Shown piece after piece: positions 53,481 through 62,082 of a DNA stretch of 64,000 bases. The position numbers were made by a program, and so were the translations under genes. Position 1 is the first letter of the stretch, and each line of letters starts with the position of its first letter. Where the stretch lies: contig NZ_BPQP01000048.1 of NCBI RefSeq assembly GCF_022179305.1, positions 1-64,000 of the forward strand, in the 5' to 3' direction. This DNA comes from Methylobacterium iners (GTDB lineage: Bacteria; Pseudomonadota; Alphaproteobacteria; Rhizobiales; Beijerinckiaceae). The notes below the pieces were generated by a model. That model had not been told where the DNA came from and did no database searches. It worked only from the letters and a program-made list of their open reading frames with translations.

Positions 53481-54791
53481 GCCCCTTAACTGGCCGGACA
53501 GGGCCTCGCACTCATGGAAGTGTGATGCCTATGATGGACCCTACGGTGAGTTCTTACGGTCCTGCGCGCGCCGAGCATGTCGAGGTGATCACGTCGGTAC
53601 AGCGGCGGCGACGCTGGTCGACTGAGGAAAAGGTGCGGATCGTCGATGAGACGTATCTGCCCGATCAGTCCGTCTCGCTCGTGGCCCGTCGCCACGGCAT
53701 CAGCGCCAACCAGCTCTTCACCTGGCGCCGCCTGATGGCCCGCGGCGCGTTCACGGCCGCGGGCGCGGGCGAGGAAGTCGTTTCCGCTTCCGAACTGCGC
53801 GCGGCTCGAGCCATAGATCCGCGAGTTGCAACGGCTCCTGGGCAAGAAGACGCTGGAGACCGGGATCCTGCGCGAGGCGATGGAACGGGTCGTTCCCCTA
53901 AAAAACTGCCGTTGCGCGTGACCTCGTGGCCGGAGGGCGGTCGGTGAGCGCGGTGGCCTCGGCCTTGAATGTGTCCCGCCCGCACCTCGCCTCCTCTCGG
54001 CGGCCCGTGGCGCGGCAGCGCGAACGTCCCCTGCGCCCGGCGTGGATCTGCCGGCTGCAATCCGGGCGCTCATCGTCGATCTACCGACCTACGGCTACCG
54101 GCGCGTGCACGCCCTCTTGCGCCGGCAGGCCGAGCGGGAGGGACGACCTGCACCGAACGTGAAGCGGGTCTATCGCGTGATGAGGGCGCATGGCCTCCTA
54201 CTCCAGCGCCACGCTGGTGGTGCCGAGGCGTGCCGTCATGAGGGCAAGGTGGCCATGGCCGCACGTAACACGCGCTGGTGCTCGGACGGGCTGGAGATCG
54301 CGGCAGAGAATGGCGAGCGGGTGCGCGTCGCCTTCGCGCTCGACAGTTGCGACCGCGAGGCGATGAGCTACGTGGCGACCACGGCGGGCATCACGGGGGA
54401 GGACGTGCGCGACCTCATGGTGGCCGCCGTCGAGCACCGCTTCGGGCGGGTCAACCAGGTGCCGACCCTCATCGAGTGGCTGACCGACTTTCGCCAGCTG
54501 CTATCTCGCCCGCGACACCCGCCGCTTCGCCCGCGACATTGGCTTGGTGCCGAAGACGACGCCCCTGGAGAGCCCACAGTCGAATGGCATGGCGGAGGCG
54601 TTCGTACGCACCCTCAAGCGCGACTACGTCCGCGTCTCCGTTCTGCCGGATGCCCAGAGCGTGCTGCGCCAGCTACCACTTTGGCTTCCCCACTACAACG
54701 AGTTGCATCTTCACCGCGCGCTCGGCTACCGCTCGCCGCGCGAGTTCATCGCCCGATCAACCCAGGAGACCCTGTCCGGTCTTTAGGGGGC
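53481..54791. mobile_element. IS3-family (IS2-like) element, decayed
   Basis: Terminal inverted repeats match imperfectly: GCCCCTTAACTGGCCGGACA at 53481-53500 (continuing GGG) and, from the right end 54791 leftwards, GCCCCCTAAAGACCGGACAG. Both inner ends share CCGGACAGGG. The element carries OrfA and OrfB with frameshifts. Target duplication not identified. Confidence 0.7.
53522..54786 (+). pseudogene. IS3-family transposase OrfAB with frameshifts
   Basis: OrfA begins at 53522 and has the helix-turn-helix (RRRWSTEEKVRIVDETYLPD; LVARRHGISANQLFTWRRL). After about 53815 its leucine zipper (IRELQRLLGKKTLE) lies in a different frame, showing a one-base indel. A CTAAAAAAC run near 53899 is the usual OrfA/OrfB slippage site. 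OrfB reads YGYRRVHALLRRQAEREG, ARNTRWCSDGLEI, then shifts frame between LTD and CYLARD near 54490. It continues PLESPQSNGMAEAFVRTLKRDY to the end. At least two disabling shifts make it non-functional. Confidence 0.85.
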
Positions 54792-54978
54792 AACAACACC
54801 ATCTGATTGCCCTCGATAACCTTATGTGAAACTACTTAAGTAATCAATCCGGAGTGGGCGGTGAAAACGCTCCTCACGTCAGGGTCTGATGCTCGTCGGC
54901 ATCGCCTGCCTGGCTAGTCTCGCCCTGCTTCTCGAAATGGTGCGCCGCGCTTCTGAGATCGAATGAGCTGAGGCGCCG

Positions 54979-55149
54979 TTAGCTCAATAGGTATGTGGCC
55001 AAGCTCATAGCGCCCCAGCCTAAGAGCCCAGTCCAGGCCACCGTTAGCAGCCCACCGAGCGCCAGCACCGTCAGGGTAAGTAAATCACGCCCGCTGGTTC
55101 CGGTCTGCCTTATGACTTCTGATGACTGTAAAGCCTGATCAAGCTGCAT
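54979..55149 (-). CDS. Small single-span membrane protein (56 aa)
   Basis: ATG 55149 has GGGG about 10 bases upstream; the frame closes at TAA 54981-54979. The first 22 residues are polar (MQLDQALQSSEVIRQTG). A membrane helix follows (LLTLTVLALGGLLTVAWTGL), then LGWGAMSLATYLLS. Composition is typical of small inner-membrane proteins. No family recognised. Confidence 0.45.
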   Translation of the reverse strand: MQLDQALQSSEVIRQTGTSGRDLLTLTVLALGGLLTVAWTGLLGWGAMSLATYLLS

Positions 55150-55639
55150 CGCACCGCACCCCTATCAAAGCCTCAGACTGCCGTTCGTGATTACTTACGG
55201 AAGCATCAGACAGCTTGCGAGGAAGGCGCCTTGGACAATCACAAAATTAGCTATGATTCAGCGTGACGCGCGGTCGTCGCTTGCGTCGAAAACTAAGCCC
55301 GTGATGTGCCGCATGGTGTGCCCCCACCAAGGATCACAGGTTGGCTGATTCGGACGCGTTTCACAATAACGTGAAATACGCAGATGGCTTCACTTGGGCC
55401 GTCTTCTGCAGTCGCAGGCAGCTTTGGTCCAGACACAAGACGCATTTCTCTAGAGGTTGAGCAAGTCGCGCCCCAGCTTTACACGATATACCGGCGTCAG
55501 CAGACATCGAGCGGGCTGAACGATGATTAGCTTTGACGTCGAAGATCAGGGGGAGGCGCTCATCGGCAGGGCAGTCTATCGTTTCCGCTCACCCGGCACC
55601 CCCGCTTCCGCGTGTTTGTGTGCGTGAAGCGATAGCGAG

Positions 55640-55663
55640 CTTGACGCTGGCATACCAGCCTGC
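55640..55663 (+). repeat. 24-base repeat, copy 2
   Basis: Matches 49486-49509 at 23 of 24 positions. It lies 40 bases before a plus-strand terminator-like hairpin (55703). See copy 1 for the shared core and the alternative reading as coding remnants. Confidence 0.6.
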
Positions 55664-55702
55664 GAGGCTTTGTTCGCCCTCCTCGGGGCGCATTCCCTTC
55701 TA

Positions 55703-55733
55703 GCCCCGCCGGCCTACGCCGCGCGGGGCCTTT
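55703..55733 (+). terminator. Rho-independent terminator-like hairpin
   Basis: GCCCCGC (55703-55709) pairs with GCGGGGC (55723-55729), followed by a short T-run (CTTTCTT). No recognised plus-strand gene precedes it closely, so the transcript it would end is unknown. Confidence 0.55.
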
Positions 55734-55978
55734 CTTCGTATCCCGCCCCAATCCAAGCTCCACTGTTCACAGCCTTGATCCCGCGCCCCGATCTTCTGCA
55801 CAGGGCCTGCTCTTGCCCAGTCCCCTCTCCGTACGATGGTGGAACGCCACGCCATGAAGGTCGCTCAGAGTTCTCGAAGTTGAGCATTTTTGAGCCTGCG
55901 CTCACTCCTGCGAACTGGATCATGAGAAAAATATTGCTTTTCGCGTCGGCGGCATGCTGCTAGAGCAGCGCACCCAAG

Positions 55979-56004
55979 AAAAAGGGCCGCCCCGAAGAGC
56001 GGCC
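55979..56004 (-). terminator. Rho-independent terminator-like hairpin
   Basis: On the minus strand GGCCGC (56004-55999) pairs with GCGGCC (55990-55985), followed by CTTTTTC. It would end a minus-strand transcript coming from above 56004. The hairpin at 56036-56064 lies just upstream on that strand. Confidence 0.6.
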
Positions 56005-56035
56005 GAAGTCTAGGGAGGAAACGCCCATAAGGGCA

Positions 56036-56064
56036 GCGGGATTGCGACGCCATCGCAATCCCGC
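56036..56064. other. Perfect 11-bp stem-loop
   Basis: GCGGGATTGCG (56036-56046), a 7-base loop, then the exact complement CGCAATCCCGC (56054-56064). No T-run follows on either side. It sits between the two oppositely oriented terminators, so it could be the body of a small RNA or a protein-binding site. Confidence 0.6.
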
Positions 56065-56119
56065 ACTGCAACAATGGTGCGTTTGGCATGCCAGCGCAAC
56101 CTCTTATGTTCATTTAGAA

Positions 56120-56149
56120 CCCGCCGGGCTTCTGCCGGGCGGGCTTTTT
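56120..56149 (+). terminator. Rho-independent terminator-like hairpin
   Basis: CCCGCC (56120-56125) pairs with GGCGGG (56138-56143), followed by CTTTTTC. Plus-strand orientation. The nearest plus-strand gene downstream starts at 56330; what it terminates is not known. Confidence 0.6.
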
Positions 56150-56329
56150 CTTGGATGAGTCTGCCGTCAGCACATACGCAGCGGTAGAGCCATGTAAATC
56201 GGGTTTGGATCCGCTCGATTCGGCGCGGATGGGATGGCCTGTTAAGGTCCAGCTATCGTCGGCTTCCAATCTCAGGCGCGACGGCTGAGAGACGCGCGCA
56301 CTCCCGCCGTACTCTATGGGAGCTTCGCC

Positions 56330-56545
56330 ATGTCCGAAGTGGCTACCGCTGTGAAAAATACACCTGCCTATCGCGCCCTGGTGTTGGCGCCGGATGGCGC
56401 AGTTGTCGAGATCCACTCGCTCATTGCCGCAGACGATGACGAAGCTCTAGCTTTAGCGAGGTGCATGGTAGACGGTCACGCCATCGAGATCTGGGATGGC
56501 TTGCGGTTCATCGAGCATATCGACCCTGCCCAGACGCAGCCGTAA
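56330..56545 (+). CDS. Hypothetical protein (71 aa)
   Basis: GGGAG lies 9 bases before ATG 56330. A compact alpha/beta sequence (AYRALVLAPDGAVVEIHSLIA; EALALARCMVDGHAIEIWDGLRFIEHI) typical of small soluble proteins. The pattern DGxxIEIWDGxRFI is common in short alphaproteobacterial proteins of unknown role. Same strand as the DUF6894 gene 107 bases on. Confidence 0.75.
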   Translation: MSEVATAVKNTPAYRALVLAPDGAVVEIHSLIAADDDEALALARCMVDGHAIEIWDGLRFIEHIDPAQTQP

Positions 56546-56652
56546 ACGCTCGGTTCGGAACGATTTCCAACTTACGTAGTAAATACCATCATGTGACAGT
56601 TTCGATGTGCGTGGCTTTAAGTACGCCCGCGCATGACTGGTGAGGGCAGGAC

Positions 56653-56907
56653 GTGGCTCGCTACTTCTTCGACATCAATGGCTGTGGCACGGCCGAGTGG
56701 GACGATGTAGGCATTGAGTGTGCGAGTCACGCCGAAGTTGAGCAGCGCACGCGGAATTTGCTCGCCGAGTGCTTGGATCAGCCTGACGCGGGTGCCTATG
56801 GACACCAGGCTGCTTCGGCAATTGTCCGACTTGAGAACGATGACATCGTTCTAACGGCGACTGCCAAGCCGGGCGAGCCTACTCATCTCAGATGGTCGAG
56901 ATCGTGA
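56653..56907 (+). CDS. DUF6894-like protein
   Basis: GTG start at 56653 with GAGGGCAGG upstream. The product begins MARYFFDINGCGTAEWDDVG, the hallmark pattern of DUF6894 proteins (RYFFDI, then an Asp and Gly), followed by a helix and a beta-strand end. These 80-residue proteins are plentiful in Methylobacterium and relatives and have no known function. Confidence 0.8.
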   Translation: MARYFFDINGCGTAEWDDVGIECASHAEVEQRTRNLLAECLDQPDAGAYGHQAASAIVRLENDDIVLTATAKPGEPTHLRWSRS

Positions 56908-56997
56908 GTTTGCAGCTTCACTGAGCGGCATTGCCGTCACGTGAGATCGCATCTGCATGCTCTGCCAATCGAGATGGTGACGATCACCGCTCCGTTG

Positions 56998-58011
56998 CCT
57001 AGGTGTTTGATCCCGCGGTGTGGTGGTACGATTGATCACCACGCTGCGAGGGATGGGCTATGGGCCAGGTTCTCCATGGAAGCGCCACCACGACGGAGGC
57101 AGTCCGTCGCGCGATCCAGCTACGTGAAGAGAGCGTAAGGGCGCTGGCCAAGCGCTACGGCGTCAGTCCGACAACGGTCCAGAAGTGGCGCAAGCGGGCG
57201 ACCACGGCGGACGCTCGGATGGGTCCCAAGGAGCCGCGCTCCACCGTGCTGACAGCCGAGGATGAAGCGGTCATCGTCGCCTTCCGCCCGCACACGCTGC
57301 TTTCGCTCGACGACTGCCTCTACGGCCTTCAGCCGAGCATCCCGCACCTGACTCGGTCCTCGCTGCACCGCTGCCTGGAACGCCATGGCATCAGCCGCTT
57401 GCCCGAGATCGACGGCGACAAACCCAAGAAGCAACGCTTTGCGAGTTACGCCATCGGCTACGTCCACATCGACATCGCCGAGGTGAGTACGGCCGAGGGC
57501 AAGCTCAGGCTGTTCGTGGCTATCGATCGCACCAGCAAGTTCGCGTTCGTGCGACTGGTGGAAAGCGCTGGTAAGTTGGAAGCCGCTCAGTTCCTGCGTG
57601 ATCTCATTGAGGCGGTGCCCTACCGCATCCACACGGTCCTCACCGACAATGGCATCCAGTTCACCTCACGCCAGCGGGATATCTGGGACAGCCAGCACAT
57701 CTTCGATCGTGTCTGCGACGAGCATAGTATCGAGCATCGGCTCACCAAGGTGAACCATCCTTGGACCAACGGGCAGGTCGAGCGGATGAACCGCACGATC
57801 AAGGACGCCACCGTCAAGCGCTACCATTACGACTGCCACGACCAGCTTCGTGCCCACCTGCATCTGTTCGTCGATGCCTACAACCACGCCCGCAGACTCA
57901 AGACCCTGCGCGGGCTCACACCCACCGAGTTCATCCTCAACGCCTGGACCAAAGAGCCCGAGCGCCTCAGGATCAACCCGTCACACCTCATCCCGGGACC
58001 GTACACCTAGG
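56998..58011. mobile_element. IS481-family insertion sequence
   Basis: A 1014-bp element bounded by 17-bp inverted repeats: CCTAGGTGTTTGATCCC (56998-57014) and, from the right, CCTAGGTGTACGGTCCC (58011-57995); 14 of 17 match. The transposase stop codon lies inside the right repeat. A target duplication was not identified. Confidence 0.75.
57060..58010 (+). CDS. IS481-family transposase
   Basis: A 316-residue protein. The N-terminal helix-turn-helix (EESVRALAKRYGVSPTTVQKW) is followed by the rve integrase core. The catalytic triad is Asp in YVHIDIAEVSTAEG, Asp in HTVLTDNGIQFT and Glu in WTNGQVERMNRTIKD, all intact. No frameshift is seen, so with its terminal repeats this is probably the best-preserved element of the right half. 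Confidence 0.93.
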   Translation: MGQVLHGSATTTEAVRRAIQLREESVRALAKRYGVSPTTVQKWRKRATTADARMGPKEPRSTVLTAEDEAVIVAFRPHTLLSLDDCLYGLQPSIPHLTRSSLHRCLERHGISRLPEIDGDKPKKQRFASYAIGYVHIDIAEVSTAEGKLRLFVAIDRTSKFAFVRLVESAGKLEAAQFLRDLIEAVPYRIHTVLTDNGIQFTSRQRDIWDSQHIFDRVCDEHSIEHRLTKVNHPWTNGQVERMNRTIKDATVKRYHYDCHDQLRAHLHLFVDAYNHARRLKTLRGLTPTEFILNAWTKEPERLRINPSHLIPGPYT

Positions 58012-58241
58012 CCGCGATCGACCTAGATCACCAAGCCGCCGTTTAATCGGTGGGTGATCGCCCGCTGGCGTAGGACAGAGCTTTAGCTTTTCGTGATTTT
58101 GTTAACTACGTACGCCAAGGCAAAACTCGCCGGGCGCATCTACACATAGCTGTTTAGATAAAATTCAGCGAATCGTCGTTACAAAGCCGTAGGATATGCC
58201 TCGGACTACAATATAGTCTGGCTGAACAAGAAGAGGTTCAA

Positions 58242-58718
58242 ATGCAGGACCGTCGTCGGATTTATAGACAGCCCTGTGATCTAGAAGGACGGATATACGT
58301 CTTGAATTCCGATGACGCATCTAATGAATGCAAGATCATTGATCTCTCGACGCACGGGGCGTTCATCCGACCGGCATCCGATGTTCAGCTGCCGCCGAAA
58401 TTCGATCTCACCATTGGGAATGGCAATGCTTCGCACTCCTGTCGCCTTGCACGCATCTCCGGCGACGGCTTTGGGATCGAATTCTTAGACCCGGTTCGTG
58501 ACGAGATCGAGAAAGCTTTAATCGAGGCCGCTTTTCGCGAAGAATTGCTCTTCGACTACATCGCTGGGATTTCGAGGGACAAGTCCCTCATGGCACCTCG
58601 CTTACGTCGAGCCGTTGCCGCGATGATGGAGATTATCGAGCAGCGCAACTCGATGACGTGGCACCAGGCCGCTGATGGTGGTGAGCGGACGCAGGTTCGA
58701 GCGCGTTCGGCTGCATGA
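58242..58718 (+). CDS. PilZ-domain protein, copy 2
   Basis: A 158-residue paralogue of the product at 50273. Binding motifs are RRRIYRQPCDL and DLSTHGAFI, and the same helical C-terminal extension is present (DEIEKALIEAAFREELLFDYI; AAMMEIIEQRNSMTWHQ). AGAGG precedes the ATG. The last 12 residues are extra and low in complexity. A microprotein gene follows 103 bases downstream. Both copies should sense c-di-GMP; their outputs are unknown. Confidence 0.9.
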   Translation: MQDRRRIYRQPCDLEGRIYVLNSDDASNECKIIDLSTHGAFIRPASDVQLPPKFDLTIGNGNASHSCRLARISGDGFGIEFLDPVRDEIEKALIEAAFREELLFDYIAGISRDKSLMAPRLRRAVAAMMEIIEQRNSMTWHQAADGGERTQVRARSAA

Positions 58719-58821
58719 GCTCAAGCAAATACAGCAGCCGTCACAAGCCGCCGGGCCTCGCATTCGAACGATCCGTTAACCATTTGCCGCTCGACTATGG
58801 TCAAGCTGGAGGACCTTCAGC

Positions 58822-58899
58822 ATGGCAACTATCGTCGTCTTTGACCCCGTGACCGGCCGTTTCGTTACGATCGCCCTGCCAATGCCACGCCCGCGTTAG
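58822..58899 (+). CDS. Microprotein (25 aa), DPVTG/PRPR family
   Basis: GGAGGA lies 9 bases before ATG 58822, a near-ideal ribosome site, and TAG closes the frame at 58897-58899. The peptide contains VVFDPVTGRFVTIALP, then Met, and ends PRPR. It matches the 22-residue peptide at 46994 in DPVTG, VTIA and PRPR. The codon differences are mainly synonymous. The remnant of an adhesin gene begins immediately after it. Role unknown. Confidence 0.65.
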   Translation: MATIVVFDPVTGRFVTIALPMPRPR

Positions 58900-59888
58900 G
58901 AGCTTCGGCGCTCCTAAGCCAGCAGATCTCCGCCCTGGCCGATACAGTGGCTGGCCTGCGCGGGAGCTTGGATGACGGCACGATCGGGCTGGCGCAGCAA
59001 AATCCGGCGACCCGCACGATTCATCTCGGCGCGAGAACGAATGGGACCCTCGTGGACGTAAGCGGAACGGCGCGAGTGCGACGCGTCACGAGTGTCGCCG
59101 CCAGTACAGCGGGCAGCGATGCCCTCAACGTCGCCCAGCTGATTGCGGCCGAGACGCGTGTCGACGCGTGCGTCGCTGACCTGCCGGTGGCCAGCAGCAA
59201 TGCATCCGGCTTTGGGCACACGGCGTCCACGGCAAGTGGCGGGCTGGCCCTGGGGCACGGCGCGGTGGTCTCGGCGGCACGGGCAGTTGCCCTCGGCAAC
59301 GGCGCGGTCGCTGATCAATCTGACACGCTATCGGTGGGACCAGTCGGAGCTGAGCGCCGTATCGTGAACGACGCCGCCGGCAGCCTCGCGACCGGCTCGA
59401 CCGACGCCATCAGCGGTGGGAAGCTCTTCAACAGCAACGTCCAATTCGCGGCCGCCCTCGGCGGCGGCGCGCGCTTTGACGGGGTGAGCGGCACCTGGAC
59501 GGGCTCGAGCTACAATCTCGCGACGTCGGATCATGGACCGGGCACCATGGCCGCGATGCAGGGCCAGATCGGCGGCTTGAGCGCTCAGGTCAGCAGCCTT
59601 GGTCAACACGCCGCTGCGACGCGGGGCGAGGCGCGGCAAGGGGTGGCGGCGGCGATGGCCATGACGTCGGCCTCGATGCCTTCGCTACCTGGCAAGACGA
59701 GCTGGACGCTCAACAGCTCGACGTTCCGTGGCGAGTGGGCGGGCGGCGTCGCCCTTGCGCACAGGCTCGACACGAACGTGCCGATCGCCCTAACGGCTGG
59801 TTACAGCTTCAGCCAAGCCAACCAGCAGGGCGCCAGGGCCGGCCCTGCGGGCGAGTTCTACGCATTGCCGGTTCGATCAAAGTGTTGA
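58896..59888 (+). pseudogene. Trimeric autotransporter adhesin, C-terminal fragment
   Basis: Reads as the last third of a YadA/Hia-type adhesin. It has head-like repeats (GLALGHGAVVSAARAVALGNGA), a neck or stalk (LNVAQL; DAISGGKLFN), a coiled segment and the membrane anchor (LNSSTFRGEWAGGVALAHRL; IALTAGYSFSQANQQGARAG). Signal peptide, passenger and most stalk are missing. After GPAGEF, where related anchors normally end in Phe, it reads on for several residues (YALPVRSKC), so the original stop was probably lost. Homology begins abruptly at the end of the microprotein gene, suggesting a deletion junction. Confidence 0.8.
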
Positions 59889-59994
59889 CCGACACCTTAA
59901 AAGGGCAGCCAGGATCTACCGAGGGGAACGCGAGCGGCCGAGCAATCCTGCATGGCCGCGCGTGCATCTTCGGGCGTGAGCCGTTTGCCTCGTC

Positions 59995-60570
59995 TTATTT
60001 GTCGGCGACGTTTACCTCGGACTTCTTGCCGCGGCCCTTCAAGGCAGACTTCGACGTCGACGCTGAAGAAGAGCGGCCGCGACGGGCTTTGGGCGCTTCC
60101 TCAACCGTCTCGGCAATCTCGGCCGCCTTCGGTTGAGCGTTCCGCCGCTGCTGCCCAAGTCCCAGGGTGCGCGCGAGTGCCGACCGCTGCGCCGAGTAGG
60201 CAGCCGACGTCATCGGGTAATCGGCAGGTAGGCCATGCTTGGCTCGGTAGGTCTCCGGCGTCAGGCCGCGGATCGTGAGATGGCGCTTCAGCGTCTTGTA
60301 GGCTTTGCCATCCTCGAAGCTGATCAGCCCCTCGTCAGTGATCGACTTCTTGATCTGGGCAGGCGTGGCCTTCGTCACCGCGCCCTGAACGGCAGCGGTG
60401 GGCTGACCCAGTCCAAGCACGGCCAAATGAACGGATTGAAGAAGGTCCGCCAAGCCATTGGCCGGAACCGGGTTGTTGGACACGAACGCACAGATGATCT
60501 CGGCCGTGAGTTCGATGGGATTGATCTGATTGGCCTGGTCGACGGATTGAAACTCTGCGGTATTTGACAT
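59995..60570 (-). CDS. MucR-family transcriptional regulator
   Basis: A 191-residue DNA-binding protein. MucR/Ros features are IELTAEIICAFVSNNPVPANGLADLLQSV near the start, then PAQIKKSITDEGLISFEDGKAY and LKRHLTIRGLTPETYRAKHGL with PADYPMTSAAYSAQRSALAR. The usual Cys of the zinc finger is replaced (ISFEDG for xxCLEDG). A basic Ser/Lys-rich tail follows. MucR proteins are known to control exopolysaccharide, motility and surface genes; control of the cellulose cluster here is possible but unproven. ATG 60570 was chosen since upstream residues are not family-like. Confidence 0.88.
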   Translation of the reverse strand: MSNTAEFQSVDQANQINPIELTAEIICAFVSNNPVPANGLADLLQSVHLAVLGLGQPTAAVQGAVTKATPAQIKKSITDEGLISFEDGKAYKTLKRHLTIRGLTPETYRAKHGLPADYPMTSAAYSAQRSALARTLGLGQQRRNAQPKAAEIAETVEEAPKARRGRSSSASTSKSALKGRGKKSEVNVADK

Positions 60571-61046
60571 TGTGCGCCTCGTTCGTGGATCGTAGGGCGG
60601 CAATGTGCCAAAACTCGCATGAAAGCAAGTCGGTAATGGTAAGTTATCTTGGGACAGTGCATTCATTTGCTACCTCGCCATGAGGTGATCCCACTCGATC
60701 CAGCATCGAGCGGCAGTGAAGCGGGCTACAAGACGCTGAACCAAAGGGATTGCCACGACTGTTCAATTGTCTACCGTCCAAGTGCTATCGACGCTACTTG
60801 GCCCGCTTGCGCTTGCAGAGCGTTTTGGGGTGAGTGCTCAGAGCGCGATCCGCTGAGCCGCTCTGCGCCGGACCAGCGGTGACGCTCGCGACCCAAGTCA
60901 CAAGGCGGCGACCGGCTCTCGCACAAGACTGCGGTGCACGCCGACTTCATCCATGCCGCACCGGAGAGGGTGCCCAATATCACTCTTCCGGAGCTGAAGG
61001 CGCAATTGGTCCAATAAGGCGCTCAGGTCAGCGTGGCGTCACTCTA

Positions 61047-62082
61047 GAGCGTTTTCCACGCTCCCTGAGTCGTTGTGGCGGGGTTTGCGTTGATCCCTGA
61101 GGCTCTGTCAGGGAGATCGCCATGGCCCATGCCTACAGCCACGATCTGCGGGTTCGCGTCCTGGACGCGGTGGGTGCCGGCCTGTCACGCCGGGCTGCGG
61201 CTCTGCGCTATCAGGTCGGCATCGCCACGGTGATCCGCTGGGCGGCGCACGCAACGACGACGGGTGAGACACGGGCTTGCCGTCAAGGCCGCCCACCCGG
61301 CTCCAAGCTCGACACGCACGAAGCCTTCCTGCTCACCCTCACCGAAGAGAAGGACGACATCACGCTCGCTGAGATGCAGGATCGGCTGCGTGCCGAGCGC
61401 AGCGTATCGGTCGGGCTGGGCACGCTCTGGCGGTTCTTCGCCCGCCGGGCGGTGACATGGAAAAAAAGTCAGCGCACGCCTCCGAGCAGGCTCGCCCGGA
61501 CGTGGCGGCCGCGCGCGAGGCTTGGTTCGAGGCCCAGCCCGACCTCGATCCCGAACGCCTGATCTTCATCGACGAGACGGGGCTGTCCACCCGCATGGCG
61601 CGTCTGCGTGGTCGCTGCGCCCGCGGTCAGCGCCTACGCTCCGGCATCCCGCACGGCCATTGGCTCACGACCACCTTCGTGGCGGGCCTGCGCCTGTCGG
61701 GGATGCGGGCACCAATGGTGCTCGACGGACCAATGATGCGGGACTGGTTCTTAGGCTGACGTCGAGCAGGTGCTCGCCCCGACCCTCACGCCCGGCGACA
61801 CCGTCATCCTCGACAACCTCCCCGCCCACAAGGGCGCGGCGATACAGGCCGCCATCGAGGCGCGCGGGGCACAGCTCCGCTTCCTCCCGCCCTACTCGCC
61901 CGACTTCAATCCGATCGCGATGGCCTTCGCCAAGCTCAAGGCGCTGCTGCGCAAGGCCGCCAAGCGCACGGTCGATCGGCTCTGGACAGCTGTCGGCAAT
62001 CTCCTCGACGCCTTCACGCCAGCCGAGTGCGCCAACTACTTCGCAGCCGCTGGCTACGAGCCGGAGTAAATGGAAACTGCTC
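61047..62082. mobile_element. Younger IS630 copy inserted in older one
   Basis: Ends are GAGCGTTTTCC (61047-61057) and, from the right, GAGCAGTTTCC (62082-62072); TA flanks both sides (61045-61046, 62083-62084), the duplication made by IS630 elements. Length 1036 bp. It carries one transposase split over three frames. Confidence 0.8.
61122..62069 (+). pseudogene. IS630-family transposase with frameshifts and lost catalytic Glu
   Basis: OrfA starts at ATG 61122 (MAHAYSHDLRVRVLDAVGAG) with its helix-turn-helix. An A-run with seven A residues before GTC near 61460 is the usual IS630 programmed shift into the second frame (SAHASEQARPDV, LIFIDETGLSTRM). That frame stops at 61757; the rest (VILDNLPAHKGAAIQ, LPPYSPDFNPIAMAFAKLK) is in a third frame, so one base has been gained. 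In addition the third catalytic residue is Ala (NPIAMAF) where the family has Glu (NPIEMAF). The enzyme is dead twice over. Confidence 0.88.

Larger units (their letters stand above)
54792..56329. other. 1.5-kb gene-poor region with terminator-like hairpins
   Basis: Apart from a 56-residue minus-strand frame at 54979-55149, no gene is convincing. Very short plus-strand frames lie at 54889-54966 (25 codons, hydrophobic) and 55523-55627 (34 codons). Three terminator-like hairpins and one perfect 11-bp stem-loop cluster in 55703-56149, so short untranslated transcripts are possible. Confidence 0.5.

Noticed and set aside
54889-54966. 25-codon hydrophobic frame (MLVGIACLASLALLLEM)
   Set aside because: Could be a tiny membrane peptide, but short hydrophobic frames arise often by chance and there is no clear ribosome site.
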